The notes below the pieces were generated by a model that worked only from the letters and a program-made list of their open reading frames with translations, ran no database searches and was not told the DNA's origin. The position numbers and the translations under genes were made by a program. From Candidatus Villigracilis saccharophilus (GTDB taxonomy: Bacteria > Chloroflexota > Anaerolineae > Anaerolineales > Villigracilaceae): DNA of 64,000 bases. Shown piece by piece: positions 1 through 8,928 of this stretch. Position 1 is the first letter of the stretch. Each line of letters begins with the position of its first letter. The stretch spans positions 1 to 64,000 of the forward strand of contig JADJNA010000051.1 of assembly GCA_016709305.1 (NCBI GenBank), read 5' to 3'.

Positions 1-11
1 AAATCTCATCA

Positions 12-108
12 TGTCGTTGCGAGGTGTGTACTTTTTCCTTCCGACGAAACAATCTCTGCGTTGTTTGGAGACTGTTTCGTCTAAAGGCAGGAGCGCCTCG
101 CAGCGACA
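12..108. repeat. Dispersed palindromic repeat, copy 1
   Basis: The outer arms are TGTCGTTGCGAG (12-23) and CTCGCAGCGACA (97-108). Inner arms around CGAAACAATCTC and GAGACTGTTTCG also pair imperfectly. The same outline (TGTCGTTGCGAG, a CGAAGCAATCTC-like core, then the mirrored half) recurs at 3251-3365, 52412-52501 and 56118-56203. It lies in the intergenic space before the phosphatidylcholine synthase gene. The remaining bases up to 162 hold an AT-rich stretch and the AAGGA ribosome binding site; no gene is seen in 1-162. Confidence 0.7.
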
Positions 109-162
109 TTGTTTTTTAATTTATAATTCAACACATATAAATATCTGTGTCAAAGGATCAAC

Positions 163-891
163 ATGAACAATTCTGCGCTTTCAGAAAATAAACCAAATAT
201 TTTTCGAGTGATCTGCGCCTGGGGTGTGCATCTATTCACCGCGACCGGGGCAGTTTTTGGTTTGCTCGCGATCCTGTCCATTTTTGAAAAAAATTGGAAA
301 ATGATGATCGTGTATATGATCATTGCGATGCTGGTGGATGGTTTTGACGGCATGCTGGCGCGCTGGGCGGATGTGAAAAAATATGCTAACGGCGTTGACG
401 GGGCTTTGCTCGACAACATTCTTGATTATATAAATTACGTGATGGTGCCCGCATTGTTTTTGGTCAAAGCGGATGTTCTGCCTGAGAATGTGCGTTTGCT
501 GGCTGCGAGTTCTATTCTGCTCACTTCTGCATATCAATTCACACAGACCGACGCGAAGACAGACGATCATCACTTCAAAGGCTTTCCATCATATTGGAAC
601 GTTGCTGCGCTCTATATGCTCCTGATGAATTTGCCGCAATGGGTGAACTTCGGTTTTCTGATGTTGTTCAATGTGATGGTTTTCATTCCCATTAAATATA
701 TTTATCCGAGCCGCAATAGTTATTTGCGCACGCTCACGCTTGTTCTCACGTATCTTTATGGCGCGATCGGAATTTGGGGATTGCTTCAATATCCAAACCA
801 ACCGCAGTGGGTGGTTTGGGCTTCATTTATTTATGTCGGATATTATTTGATCCTAAGTGTGATCCCAAAGAATAAGATCCATGCAAATTGA
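163..891 (+). CDS. pcs: Phosphatidylcholine synthase (CDP-alcohol phosphatidyltransferase family)
   Basis: This 242-aa integral membrane enzyme should condense CDP-diacylglycerol with choline to give phosphatidylcholine at the membrane. The CDP-alcohol transferase signature is at about residues 59-88 (DGFDGMLAR, then DGALLDNILDY). Its spacing, the following NYVMVPA segment and the FKGFPSYWN motif near residue 140 match the Pcs subfamily rather than PgsA or PssA. About seven or eight hydrophobic segments are visible. The ATG is preceded by AAGGA. Its 3' end overlaps the next gene by 11 bases, suggesting co-translation. The assignment to Pcs rests on motif recall and was not checked by alignment. 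Confidence 0.82.
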   Translation: MNNSALSENKPNIFRVICAWGVHLFTATGAVFGLLAILSIFEKNWKMMIVYMIIAMLVDGFDGMLARWADVKKYANGVDGALLDNILDYINYVMVPALFLVKADVLPENVRLLAASSILLTSAYQFTQTDAKTDDHHFKGFPSYWNVAALYMLLMNLPQWVNFGFLMLFNVMVFIPIKYIYPSRNSYLRTLTLVLTYLYGAIGIWGLLQYPNQPQWVVWASFIYVGYYLILSVIPKNKIHAN

Positions 892-1309
892 ACTCATCTC
901 GCAGGCGGATGACGAACTTTATGCAGCGTTTCATCGCCTTGTCCCGCAGTTGACCAATAACAATCCGCCTCCTTCTCTTAACGATCTGACCGCTCTCGTT
1001 CGAGAACCGTCGTCCACGCTGATGGTGGCGCGCAATGACCAGGGCGAGATCATCGGTGCACTCACGTTGACAGTCTACCGTGTGCCGACAGGTATCCGCT
1101 CGATCATTGAAGATGTCATCGTGGACAACTCCGCCCGTGGACAGGGTATTGGTGAAGCATTGGTAAAACACGCCATTAGGGTTGCGCGCGAAAGAGGCGC
1201 TGGCAATATTACATTGACCTGTAATCCGATGCGTGAAGCCGCGAACAGGTTGTATCAAAGAATGGGATTTAAGAAACGCGAAACAAACGCATATCAGATC
1301 CTGCTCTGA
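881..1309 (+). CDS. GNAT family N-acetyltransferase
   Basis: This 142-aa soluble protein carries the acetyl-CoA pyrophosphate-binding motif RGQGIG near residue 88 and the typical C-terminal strand-helix with YQRMGFKKRETNAY. It therefore transfers an acetyl group from acetyl-CoA to an unknown amine. The start lies inside the 3' end of the phosphatidylcholine synthase gene, so the two probably form one transcript ending at the hairpin at 1309-1347. The substrate cannot be told from the sequence. Confidence 0.85.
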   Translation: MQIELISQADDELYAAFHRLVPQLTNNNPPPSLNDLTALVREPSSTLMVARNDQGEIIGALTLTVYRVPTGIRSIIEDVIVDNSARGQGIGEALVKHAIRVARERGAGNITLTCNPMREAANRLYQRMGFKKRETNAYQILL

Positions 1310-1347
1310 TTGAAAGAGAACCGGTCATCGACCGGCTCTCTTTCAAT
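1309..1347. terminator. Bidirectional hairpin terminator
   Basis: Arms 1309-1326 and 1330-1347 are complementary over 18 bases with one mismatch and a 3-base loop. They are flanked by A/T-rich tracts on both sides. The hairpin sits between the convergent acetyltransferase (+) and the secreted-protein gene (-). Confidence 0.75.
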
Positions 1348-1368
1348 ATTAGTTCAATCAAAGAGATG

Positions 1369-2217
1369 TTATGGCTTTCCACCCCCATTTCCCTGACCGT
1401 TTCCATTCGAGCCGCTATTTCCATGTCCATTGTTGTTTCCAGGCTGGTTGGCATTATCGTTATTGCTGTTATTGCCATTTCCATTAGGAGCATCTCCGGG
1501 TAGGTCACTGGCGCCCTTAACGTTGTTCCCGTGGGAATTATCCACTGTTGCGGCGATATTTTCACTTGTTTCATCAATTTGTTCAGCCTTGCCAGACATT
1601 ATGCTCCCGAGATTATCCCCCTTTTTTAATGATTTGATAACGTCGCCCCAATTTGCCGGAGTTGAACCATCAGCAAGTGTGATTAAGCTGTAATCGCCGC
1701 TTTGTTTGGCTTCGATCAAGGCTTGGAATTCCTCAGAGCCGCCATCTATGCTGTTGGTCATCCACAATGCTTGCGCGATCACCCCAAAGCCGACTCCATC
1801 TTCATAGGTGGTGGTGATCGTTTCGTAATCTACTCCTAAAAGCTTGCTAAAAAAATCTGATAAGGCTGAACTTACAGGGTGCTGATCTTCTTTGATTTCT
1901 TCAATGGCAGGCGGTGGAGTTATTTGTATGATCTTGCCTATGGCATCTACTGCTATTGTAGTTTTGGTTGTAATCGGATCTATTGCGACCAAACCAAGGT
2001 ACTCTGCAGTCTGCAGGTCAATTGTTACAGTTTGAGTTGTGTTTGTTGAATCAGTGTATGTGACTTCTAAGGTTGTGTTGCCTGTGGCTGGATCTGTAAC
2101 AAGTAGGATTGATTGAACAGTGCCGGTGATAGTTGTGCTTTCCTGTGCAAATACGCTGCCTGCGGTCATCACCAACAGGGCAAACACGAGGAAGGTAATG
2201 GTAAATAGCTTCTTCAT
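1369..2217 (-). CDS. Secreted protein with Asn/Gly-rich tail
   Basis: The 282-aa product begins with a clear signal peptide (basic start, hydrophobic core to about residue 20, then VFAQE). Residues about 30-100 form a beta-rich module (ITGTVQSI...) resembling DUF5666-type domains. The middle part is soluble, and the last ~50 residues are a low-complexity Asn/Gly/Ser tail. It is likely exported and perhaps surface-associated. It stands alone, with its own hairpin downstream. I do not recognise a precise family. Confidence 0.7.
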   Translation of the reverse strand: MKKLFTITFLVFALLVMTAGSVFAQESTTITGTVQSILLVTDPATGNTTLEVTYTDSTNTTQTVTIDLQTAEYLGLVAIDPITTKTTIAVDAIGKIIQITPPPAIEEIKEDQHPVSSALSDFFSKLLGVDYETITTTYEDGVGFGVIAQALWMTNSIDGGSEEFQALIEAKQSGDYSLITLADGSTPANWGDVIKSLKKGDNLGSIMSGKAEQIDETSENIAATVDNSHGNNVKGASDLPGDAPNGNGNNSNNDNANQPGNNNGHGNSGSNGNGQGNGGGKP

Positions 2218-2581
2218 TTTGTTACTCCTTTTTGTAAAACAATGTATTCTACAAAAATATTATAGACACTAAATGTCAATAATTGCTTTCATTACTGAAA
2301 GTTGAGTAGCGCAATGGTACTGATATCTATAGGTTTATTAAGAAATTGTCGGCGGCTTTACTCGTATCATTTTATTCACCCCGAATTTTCCCGGGAGAGA
2401 TGTGCTAGGCGACACTTATTTCATCGGCAAGTTGCTAAAGAATTTCCGCAAGGATTTGCAATCCCGCCGCTGTTTCCACCTTGAAAGAATCTCCTGCTCT
2501 ATACCGCCATCCCAAAGGTCGGATCCGAACCATTCAAGGAGCGAATGGGAGCCTTTGGGATGGTTCATGGACGCTCCTTGC
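2218..2581. other. Intergenic region with nested inverted repeats
   Basis: No convincing gene is seen in these ~360 bases. Two nested inverted repeats lie near the right end: CATCCCAAAGG (2508-2518) with CCTTTGGGATG (2552-2562), and AAGGAGCG (2536-2543) with CGCTCCTT (2572-2579). They interleave, so they could form alternative hairpins just past the stop of the SIMPL gene. No long T tract follows, so terminator activity is uncertain. Confidence 0.4.
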
Positions 2582-3226
2582 TTATCCTTCAATTTCCCAC
2601 GTGATGTTTACATAATCGTGGGTGTTGACATCTTCCGGGTTGATTTCCCTATCCTCTGAAAATGTTGCGAAACTTTCAGACACCGCCAAAGGCATGCGCC
2701 TGCTTGTGATTTCCATGATTTCCCTGCCATAGTCAATGCGTTGGATCTTTCCCAGTTGTACTCCGGTGGCTTTGCCGATAATCTCCGCTTTGGCCTTGGC
2801 ATCTGCAATAGCCTTTTCCAAAGCCTGATTTTTGAAGCTCTCTGCATCTTTCACGGTAAAATCCAAATCAATTCTGATATAGCCGGATGTGCGCGTGACG
2901 GCATTAAGCACGCGGTTGATGGTTTTGTGATCCAGATCGAGACGAAGTTTGAATGAATAGGATGCTTCGTATCCCCAGAATATTCTGGACTTGCTTTCCT
3001 CCGAGTATCGATCCTTGTCTCGTATTTCAAAATTGGACATCTTGACCTGGTCTTCCTTGATGCCCGCTGACTTGATGGATTTAAAGAATTCATCCGCCAG
3101 ATGGTTGAGACCGTCAATACATTTGGCGTACTCTTTATTCTGGTGCTCGACGACAAAACTGACCACCGCCTGATCGGGTGTGGCAGATACCGAGCCGTAT
3201 CCTTGTACTGTCAAAAGTTGTGACAT
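2582..3226 (-). CDS. SIMPL domain protein (DUF541)
   Basis: The 214-aa protein has the DUF541/SIMPL pattern: an N-terminal VQGYGSVSATPDQA segment, long amphipathic helices, and the ALEKAIADAKAKAEIIGKATG helix typical of the family. Members include outer-membrane or periplasmic proteins such as YggE and BP26. Here no signal peptide is visible, so this copy is probably cytosolic. The molecular role of the family is poorly defined. Confidence 0.85.
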   Translation of the reverse strand: MSQLLTVQGYGSVSATPDQAVVSFVVEHQNKEYAKCIDGLNHLADEFFKSIKSAGIKEDQVKMSNFEIRDKDRYSEESKSRIFWGYEASYSFKLRLDLDHKTINRVLNAVTRTSGYIRIDLDFTVKDAESFKNQALEKAIADAKAKAEIIGKATGVQLGKIQRIDYGREIMEITSRRMPLAVSESFATFSEDREINPEDVNTHDYVNITWEIEG

Positions 3227-3250
3227 GTCTTCTCCCTTTTATTTTTCTGA

Positions 3251-3365
3251 TGTCGTTGTGAAGGAGCAAAGCGACTGAAGAAATCTCCCCTCATTTTGGA
3301 GAACAAACTTGTCAAATTTTTCCCCCGTTACACAGCAGTCGCTTCGGGATACCGCTTCGCAACAA
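3251..3365. repeat. Dispersed palindromic repeat, degenerate copy 2
   Basis: It begins TGTCGTTGTGAAGGAGCAAAGCGA and ends CGCTTCGCAACA, with a GAAGAAATCTCC core. The repeat resembles the copies at 12-108 and 52412-52501 but the inner arms are eroded. It fills the gap between the SIMPL gene and the acyltransferase gene. Confidence 0.5.
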
Positions 3366-3373
3366 AAGAATAA

Positions 3374-4042
3374 TTATAACGAGACTTTCTGAATATATTT
3401 CTCTGTCCACTTGCTCGTATCAGCATATTCCCCTCGATAATGTGCGGGCAGTAATTTAGCGATCTGCGCCATCATCTCGTCTGCGATCTCCTGGCGGATT
3501 TCTCCCGTTACCTTCACACCTTCCACATTCAACTTGAACGGCTCTCCCAAGCGGATGTGGAAATCTGTCCGCTTGAAGTGTTTAAAGTTTTTCATAAAAT
3601 TCTCGCCGCCCCAGTGCGCGATGGGAATGATCGGCGCGCCTGACCGAATTGCAACGATGACCGTCCCGGGCATGGCGCGTCTTAAACGACCCGTGTAATT
3701 GCGAGTTCCTTCGGGGGCGATGCCAAAGATCATGCCATTCTCAAGCGCTCGAAAAGCGGCTTTCAGCGCGTGCATGTCCGCTTCGCCGCGATGGATGGGG
3801 ATCATGCCCCAGGTGTTGAAGACCCAGCGCAGGAACCAATTGTCCCACGTCTCAGCCTTTGCCCAGCCCGTGACTCGGCGCGGCTGGAGATGGGCGAAAA
3901 GCAGCGGCGCTTCGATCTGACCTGTGTGATTCGAGATCGCGATCACAGGTCCTGTGGCTGGAAAATTTTGAAAGTCAGGCGCGTCAATGCGGCAGGTGAT
4001 GCGCGTGTAAATTCGGATGAGAAAGTTGATAAGCCAGTTCAT
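3374..4042 (-). CDS. 1-acyl-sn-glycerol-3-phosphate acyltransferase (PlsC-like)
   Basis: This 222-aa enzyme should acylate lysophosphatidate to phosphatidate at the membrane surface. The NHTGQIEAP motif near residue 37 corresponds to the NHxxxxD active-site motif, with Glu in place of Asp. FGIAPEGTRNYTGRL near residue 108 is the second conserved (EGTR) motif. It lies just downstream of a diacylglycerol kinase-like gene on the same strand with a short gap, so both probably act in phospholipid turnover. The Glu-for-Asp change makes the exact acceptor less certain. Confidence 0.85.
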   Translation of the reverse strand: MNWLINFLIRIYTRITCRIDAPDFQNFPATGPVIAISNHTGQIEAPLLFAHLQPRRVTGWAKAETWDNWFLRWVFNTWGMIPIHRGEADMHALKAAFRALENGMIFGIAPEGTRNYTGRLRRAMPGTVIVAIRSGAPIIPIAHWGGENFMKNFKHFKRTDFHIRLGEPFKLNVEGVKVTGEIRQEIADEMMAQIAKLLPAHYRGEYADTSKWTEKYIQKVSL

Positions 4043-4059
4043 GTTTGTACCGAAAAATT

Positions 4060-4980
4060 TCAGGCGCAGATAATTTCCAGTTCAGACGGGAGCAGTTCCA
4101 GGGTTAGCGCTGAACCATTCAGGCAGATGAATTCTCCATCTGCGTGGGCGGGAAAGGTCTTATCCAGAGACTTGATCGAAACTTTTTTAGCGCGCCGCAT
4201 CTTGACTTCGGGTTGACTGGCCTGTGTTCCGCGAATGAAGTGGGGGATAAGTGCGAGAATACGCGCCTTTGTTCCAGTTTCCGCGATGCAAAGATCGAAG
4301 AGGCCGTCATCGGGTTTGCTATCAGGTGCCATCTGAAAGCCCCCGCCCATGCGCCTGCCGTTCATTACTGAGATCATCAGTGAAACCTGATTAATGGTTT
4401 CCTTGTCATCCAGAACGATCTCAACATTTGGGGGATTGTAATAAAGGAAAACAGTTTTGATCACCCCGATCAGATAAGCTGGCAAGCCGCGTGTCCAGCG
4501 GATCTTGATCGCTTCATTGCCAACAGCTGCATCAAACCCAACCCCAATCCCGTTACCGAAATAACGCCCTTCAGGGTAATCTCCACCCTTGACCAATCCA
4601 AGATCAATTTTCCTGCGCTTGTTTGCAACCAGGGATTTTATGCTGTCTGTTAAATTCGTTGGGATGCCCGTGCCGCCGGCGAAGTCATTGCCTGTGCCAA
4701 TGCTTAGGACAGAGAAGGCGCTTTTTGTATGACCGTCTTTGCGCGCCTTCATGATCCCATTTAACGATTCGTTGATGGTTCCGTCGCCGCTGGCACACAC
4801 GATCACATCGTAACCGTTTCGCGCCGCTTTTTCTGCGAGTTCGGACGCGTGCCAGACATGTTCTGTTTGAACAAGCGTAAAATCCAGCCCGTTGGCGCGC
4901 AGGCTGGATTCGATTTGTGGAATGGACTTTTCTCCAAGCCCGCGGCCCGAAGTTGGATTAACGATAACGTAATATTTCAC
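4060..4980 (-). CDS. Diacylglycerol kinase-like lipid kinase (YegS/DgkB family)
   Basis: The 306-aa protein opens with YYVIVNPTSGRG, the nucleotide-binding start of the family. It also has ASGDGTINESLNG (GGDGT motif with the first Gly as Ser) near residue 62 and GTGNDFAGG near residue 95. It should phosphorylate diacylglycerol or a related lipid using ATP. The start is GTG, preceded by GGGAG six bases upstream. It is co-directional with the PlsC-type gene 17 bases downstream. Confidence 0.85.
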   Translation of the reverse strand: MKYYVIVNPTSGRGLGEKSIPQIESSLRANGLDFTLVQTEHVWHASELAEKAARNGYDVIVCASGDGTINESLNGIMKARKDGHTKSAFSVLSIGTGNDFAGGTGIPTNLTDSIKSLVANKRRKIDLGLVKGGDYPEGRYFGNGIGVGFDAAVGNEAIKIRWTRGLPAYLIGVIKTVFLYYNPPNVEIVLDDKETINQVSLMISVMNGRRMGGGFQMAPDSKPDDGLFDLCIAETGTKARILALIPHFIRGTQASQPEVKMRRAKKVSIKSLDKTFPAHADGEFICLNGSALTLELLPSELEIICA

Positions 4981-5043
4981 GTGATGCTCCCAGTTTGGAA
5001 TGGGAGCGAGTTTATCTTCTGTGACTCAGATTGTCAAATCGAA

Positions 5044-5313
5044 TTACTCGTTCATACGCGGTGTTTTGCGATATTCAGTGCGATGCCCGGAATAGGCGAC
5101 GCTCATGGCGTCCATCAGTTCGTCCATTGCGAATGCCTCTTCATTATCTAGCACCATCTTTAGTTTACTGAGATGGTCGTGCAGCTCGAGCATCTTGGCA
5201 CGGAAAGTGTCAAACGCAACAGTATCGCTTTCTTTTTGTAGTTTCTTCGATGCATGATACGCTTCTTCCACGGCTTGCATTGTGTTAATGATATCCTCGG
5301 CGATCAAGGTCAT
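5044..5313 (-). CDS. Small hypothetical helical protein
   Basis: The 89-aa product is charged, lacks cysteine, signal peptide and membrane segments, and appears fully helical (a heptad-like stretch at about residues 10-60). Its ATG follows a purine-rich stretch. It sits between the lipid kinase and the first MocA-type gene on the same strand. I do not recognise the family. Confidence 0.55.
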   Translation of the reverse strand: MTLIAEDIINTMQAVEEAYHASKKLQKESDTVAFDTFRAKMLELHDHLSKLKMVLDNEEAFAMDELMDAMSVAYSGHRTEYRKTPRMNE

Positions 5314-5355
5314 GTCAGACCTATCAGCCTCCTTGTCTATCTTTACAATAGCACG

Positions 5356-5934
5356 TTATGATTTGTATTTCAAGTAATCTTCAGGGGTATCGAGGTCCGC
5401 GAGAATGTTGGATGTGTCAACGACAACATAGTGAATTGCGCGACTGTGTTTTGTTAAAAAATCGCGTGGTGTTTTTGGCGCTTTCATTGCGATCAGTTCA
5501 TCCCAGAGCGGACGGGCGACAAGCCACGGGTGTCCGCGCTGCATTTGATAGCTGGGGACTACGATCTGTGATTTTTGTGCGAGAAAGGCGTTGCATATCT
5601 GGCGCACGCTTCTCTCTTCGACCTGTGGCTGGTCGCCGAGACAAATGAGAGCGGCGCTCGCTTCGCGCATTTTTACAGACAACCCTAGTTGGATGGAACT
5701 CAACATTTCCCCGGGTTGATAATTTTCATTAAAAACGGTCTCGACCGTTTTGCCGATCAATGCCTCGACCTGCTGGTGCGCTCCGCCCGTAACGACCAGA
5801 ATGTCCTTGACACTGGCCGCCTGAAATGTGGAGATGACCGTTTGCAATACCGTGCTTTTTCCCCAGGGCATAAGCATCTTCGGTTCACCCATTCGTTTCG
5901 ATTCGCCCGCGGCGAGAATGATCGCAGTGATCAT
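5356..5934 (-). CDS. MocA-type nucleotidyltransferase (molybdenum cofactor cytidylyl-/guanylyltransferase family)
   Basis: The 192-aa protein has the signature ILAAGESKRMGEPKMLMPWG at the N terminus, a VVTGG motif after the third strand, and CLGDQPQV for metal binding. It is expected to transfer CMP from CTP to molybdopterin, giving the dinucleotide cofactor used by xanthine-oxidase-family enzymes. Such an enzyme is encoded at 11095-15131. It lies 9 bases after the larger fusion gene that carries a second, similar domain. Substrate choice (CTP, GTP or other) cannot be read from the sequence. Confidence 0.8.
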   Translation of the reverse strand: MITAIILAAGESKRMGEPKMLMPWGKSTVLQTVISTFQAASVKDILVVTGGAHQQVEALIGKTVETVFNENYQPGEMLSSIQLGLSVKMREASAALICLGDQPQVEERSVRQICNAFLAQKSQIVVPSYQMQRGHPWLVARPLWDELIAMKAPKTPRDFLTKHSRAIHYVVVDTSNILADLDTPEDYLKYKS

Positions 5935-5943
5935 GATCTGTCT

Positions 5944-7270
5944 CTAAAGTTTTTCATTTTCAACCAGTCTTTGATAGTCTTCGGGATTGTCGACATCGAG
6001 TAATAATAGTTCATCGTGCCATGGCATGTATTCTACTTTGTATTTCGAGAAAATGGCTCGCCCGCCGACATCACCTTCAAGCTGTAAAAGGTCGGGGAAT
6101 GTACTCCTGTCAAACAATACCGGATTTGCGCGGCGGCTTCCAAGTACCAGCGGCGCGGCGATGGCTTGCATTTTCTGGGTATGTGATTCCACTAATGCGC
6201 GGAGCACTTCTACAGGGATCTGAGGTTGATCTGTCAAGAGAAAAATAGCTGAGCCAATTGTGTCATGCGGTCTGCCCGGCTTTAAGAAGTCGATTCCGGT
6301 CCGTATGGATGTGCTTTGTCCTTGCAGGTAATCTGGATTGTGGATTATGTTTACAGGAAGTCCATGTAGTGCGGACTCCACCTCTTCTGAATGAAAGCCT
6401 GTGACCACTACAACAGGCCAAAGTCCAGCCTGAAGCGCGGTTTCTGCCACATGCCGCACGAAAGATTTTCCTTTCCAATCCAGCAATTGTTTTGGCGCGC
6501 CAAAACGGGTCGATGCACCTGCGGCAAGGACGATACCCGCCGTATGTTCGAATGTTTGGAAACTATTGTGATTTAATGAACCAACGATCACCGAGTCGAA
6601 ATGATCGAGCAGGTCTCGAGCCATCCCGCCGCCAATGGATTTCAGTTCGGGCGTGTCGGCCTGGTTCAGCAGCGCGATGCGCCGCGCTGCTGGCGGGATA
6701 TTTTTTAGGCCGCCTTGCGGGTGGGTTAGCATGCGCGTAACCGAATTGGCAGTGACCTGCTGGCTGATGTCCAAACCGGCGATCTGTGAAAATAGCCCGG
6801 CACGATGGACGTGCTCATCGGTGAGCGGTCTTCCCAGTGTGTTTAGTCCTGCGACAACGACAGCTGTATCTACAAATTCCGGGATGGGTGGTTCGTGGTC
6901 TGCCGGGGATTTAAGTGATTTTTGACGTGATCCATCTGCCTCAATGAAGAGGGGAATATATTTTTTGCCACTGGCTTCGCGTAACCAATAAAGGACATCC
7001 TGGTTTACAGGTTTTGTTCTTTCTTCTTCAATCTCGCCTGTAACCAGTGTGACACCTTCTGAGGTGATTTCATCAAGATCACTGAATTTTTGTTGCAATG
7101 ATGTGCCGGTCAGCAAGGGAGGTTTGCCACGTGCCGAGGTGGGTGGTGGCGGTCACGATGGCTTGTGGAAATTCACGCGCAAGTTGAAATATGGCAGTTG
7201 TTTTTCCGCCCGCGCCAGAGAAACTGACCGATTGCGGAGTTTTCAATCGAAGCGCATCAGATAGTCGCAT
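5944..7270 (-). CDS. yqeC: YqeC-MocA fusion, interrupted by a frameshift
   Basis: The gene starts at the ATG at 7270 and encodes GAGGKTT, the P-loop of YqeC, followed by TTHLGTW and LADRHII. This frame then hits a stop at 7079-7081. Coding resumes without loss one frame over (KFSDLDE, then the rest of YqeC with GADGSRQK-like EADGSRQKSLKSP). It continues into a MocA-type domain (VLAAGASTRFGAPKQLL). A T5 run at 7087-7091 (A5 in the gene) is the likely slip point; four would restore one ~441-aa protein. YqeC belongs to the accessory set of molybdenum hydroxylases, often selenium-dependent ones. The second domain likely builds the dinucleotide cofactor. Whether the break is real or an assembly indel is open. 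Confidence 0.75.
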
Positions 7271-7429
7271 AGATTGATTGTAGACCAAATCCTACATTTG
7301 TACATCCGCTTTTTTGAATCGCAAATCTCGAGAAAAAACCCATACCGCTTTGCCAACTGCGCGCTAGTTAATCTCCTTTGCCAATGTCCACTATTAATAG
7401 TAGATCTGCCTATGGCGGGAAGACGGATC

Positions 7430-8005
7430 TTATTTGGCGAGGGTCTTTTCGATCCTTCGATCTGGGATGAACCAGATGATGGCCACTGCGACATAAAGCA
7501 GGGAAGCAAATCTTGCAGAAACAAAAGAAAGTGGGATCGCCGTGGTGTATAACGCCAGTGAGACATATCCTTTGGTGTCGCTGCCTATCGCAATCGCCAG
7601 CGGCGAGTCTTCCGGATGAATTGCGAGAAGCGTGCGAACGAGGATGAAATAAGCCAGTCCAGACATCCATAAAGAGATGCCGTAGAAAGCAACTGGCCAG
7701 GCTAAAAATTCATTTTCGCCCATCCAGCTGGTAGTGAAAGGAATGAGCGATATCCAAAAAAGCAAATGCATGTTCGCCCATAAGACATTGCCGTTGATCT
7801 TTTGAACTGCCTGAAATAGGTGATGGTGGTTGTTCCAATAAATACCAATGAAGACAAAGCTGAGAGTGTAGCTGGCGAATACTGGAATAAGCGGCTGTAG
7901 TGCGGTAAGGTCTGCTCCATCAGGCACCTTTAGTTCCAAAACCATAATGGTGATAATGATGGCAAGCACGCCATCGCTAAATGCTTCCAAGCGTCCTTTG
8001 CTCAT
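7430..8005 (-). CDS. TMEM175-family potassium channel-like protein (DUF1211)
   Basis: This 191-aa membrane protein has the family hallmark FSDGVLAI in the first transmembrane helix (residues 9-16) and about six hydrophobic segments in all. Bacterial TMEM175 homologues form tetrameric K+ channels with one such repeat per chain. It is on the same strand as the Mo-hydroxylase accessory genes but has no obvious link to them. The gap from 7289 to 7429 before it holds only a short ATTAAT palindrome. Confidence 0.85.
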   Translation of the reverse strand: MSKGRLEAFSDGVLAIIITIMVLELKVPDGADLTALQPLIPVFASYTLSFVFIGIYWNNHHHLFQAVQKINGNVLWANMHLLFWISLIPFTTSWMGENEFLAWPVAFYGISLWMSGLAYFILVRTLLAIHPEDSPLAIAIGSDTKGYVSLALYTTAIPLSFVSARFASLLYVAVAIIWFIPDRRIEKTLAK

Positions 8006-8062
8006 GGGGTTCTCCGTGGGAATTTAATTTTACAAGACAGCCCTGTGGCTAGAGTCGGGATT

Positions 8063-8893
8063 TTAGACCTGGTCTATTTCATGAAATACAGGATAACGAG
8101 TTAGTATTGCTTCCAGCACACCGCCGCCAACTGCCAGCGCCTTGTCAGAAACAAGGGTGTTAAGAACGGGGTCGTCACGTAAATCAACATCCCCGATCTT
8201 CATCTTATCAGTGACCTCAATATTGGGACGAATAAGTCCGCGCAGGATGCCTTTGAAGGGGCTGATTATTTTCGATCTTCGGTTTTCAATTTTCGAATCG
8301 ATCTCAGCGATGATCTGGCCTTCTTCAAGCAGATCGCCTATCTTGGCGTGAGCGATTAATTTGCCGTTATGAGGTGCGCGTAAAACACGGCGAAGGTCGC
8401 CCTCGGGCAGTCCGCTGTCAGCCTGGGCGGAGCCGCTCCAGTAGACTCTGCCGAGGGTGTGTCCGCGGCGGGTTTCTATCACAGCGTGGCAATTCTCACC
8501 TGCGCGGAAGCCAGGTCCAAGTGCGATGTGAAGCGCGACATCTACTGGTAGGGGTTTGGGGGTCGTTTTCATCAGTCTTGCATCAATGATAAATGTGGAT
8601 CCCGGACTTGTCAGGAATTGATTTCGCAAGATATTGGCGTTTGGATCCACAAGCACGGGAATTTCACCCGCGTCGAGCGCATCTTGAAACTGGTCTGCTG
8701 AAACGAGTCGCGCTGTTACACCCTCGACGGTATGTGCCCCCTCGTATACTGCTTCACAAAACGACACAGTGCGGCGAACCGCCAGGGGCTTTTCCAATTC
8801 AAGAATGGCGACCTTGTAACCAGAACGATACAAACGCAATGCAACCCCGCTTGCGAGGTCGCCGCCGCCGCGGATGAGGATGAGAGGAATCAT
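8063..8893 (-). CDS. yqeB: YqeB-type selenium-dependent molybdenum hydroxylase accessory protein (EF2563 family)
   Basis: The 276-aa protein starts ILIRGGGDLASGVALRLYRSG, a Rossmann-type motif typical of the EF2563/YqeB family. It continues with FCEAVYEG and a VEVALHIALGPGF-like stretch (here DVALHIALGPGFRAG). In known genomes this family accompanies Mo-hydroxylases that need extra maturation, often with selenium, and is related to XdhC. With YqeC, MocA and the hydroxylase subunits nearby it forms a coherent set. No selD, selA or other selenium gene is in the window. Confidence 0.82.
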   Translation of the reverse strand: MIPLILIRGGGDLASGVALRLYRSGYKVAILELEKPLAVRRTVSFCEAVYEGAHTVEGVTARLVSADQFQDALDAGEIPVLVDPNANILRNQFLTSPGSTFIIDARLMKTTPKPLPVDVALHIALGPGFRAGENCHAVIETRRGHTLGRVYWSGSAQADSGLPEGDLRRVLRAPHNGKLIAHAKIGDLLEEGQIIAEIDSKIENRRSKIISPFKGILRGLIRPNIEVTDKMKIGDVDLRDDPVLNTLVSDKALAVGGGVLEAILTRYPVFHEIDQV

Positions 8894-8928
8894 GGACTGT
8901 CCTTTACGTGCTGTACAGGGATATTATA

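Noticed and set aside
2302..2659. Plus-strand open frames upstream of the SIMPL gene
   Set aside because: They overlap inverted repeats and the 3' end of a real gene, lack ribosome sites and show no family.
7079..7091. UGA in yqeC as a selenocysteine codon or programmed frameshift
   Set aside because: After the UGA the same frame does not continue as YqeC; coding continues one frame over. No SECIS-like hairpin was evident, and a T5 run gives a simpler indel explanation.
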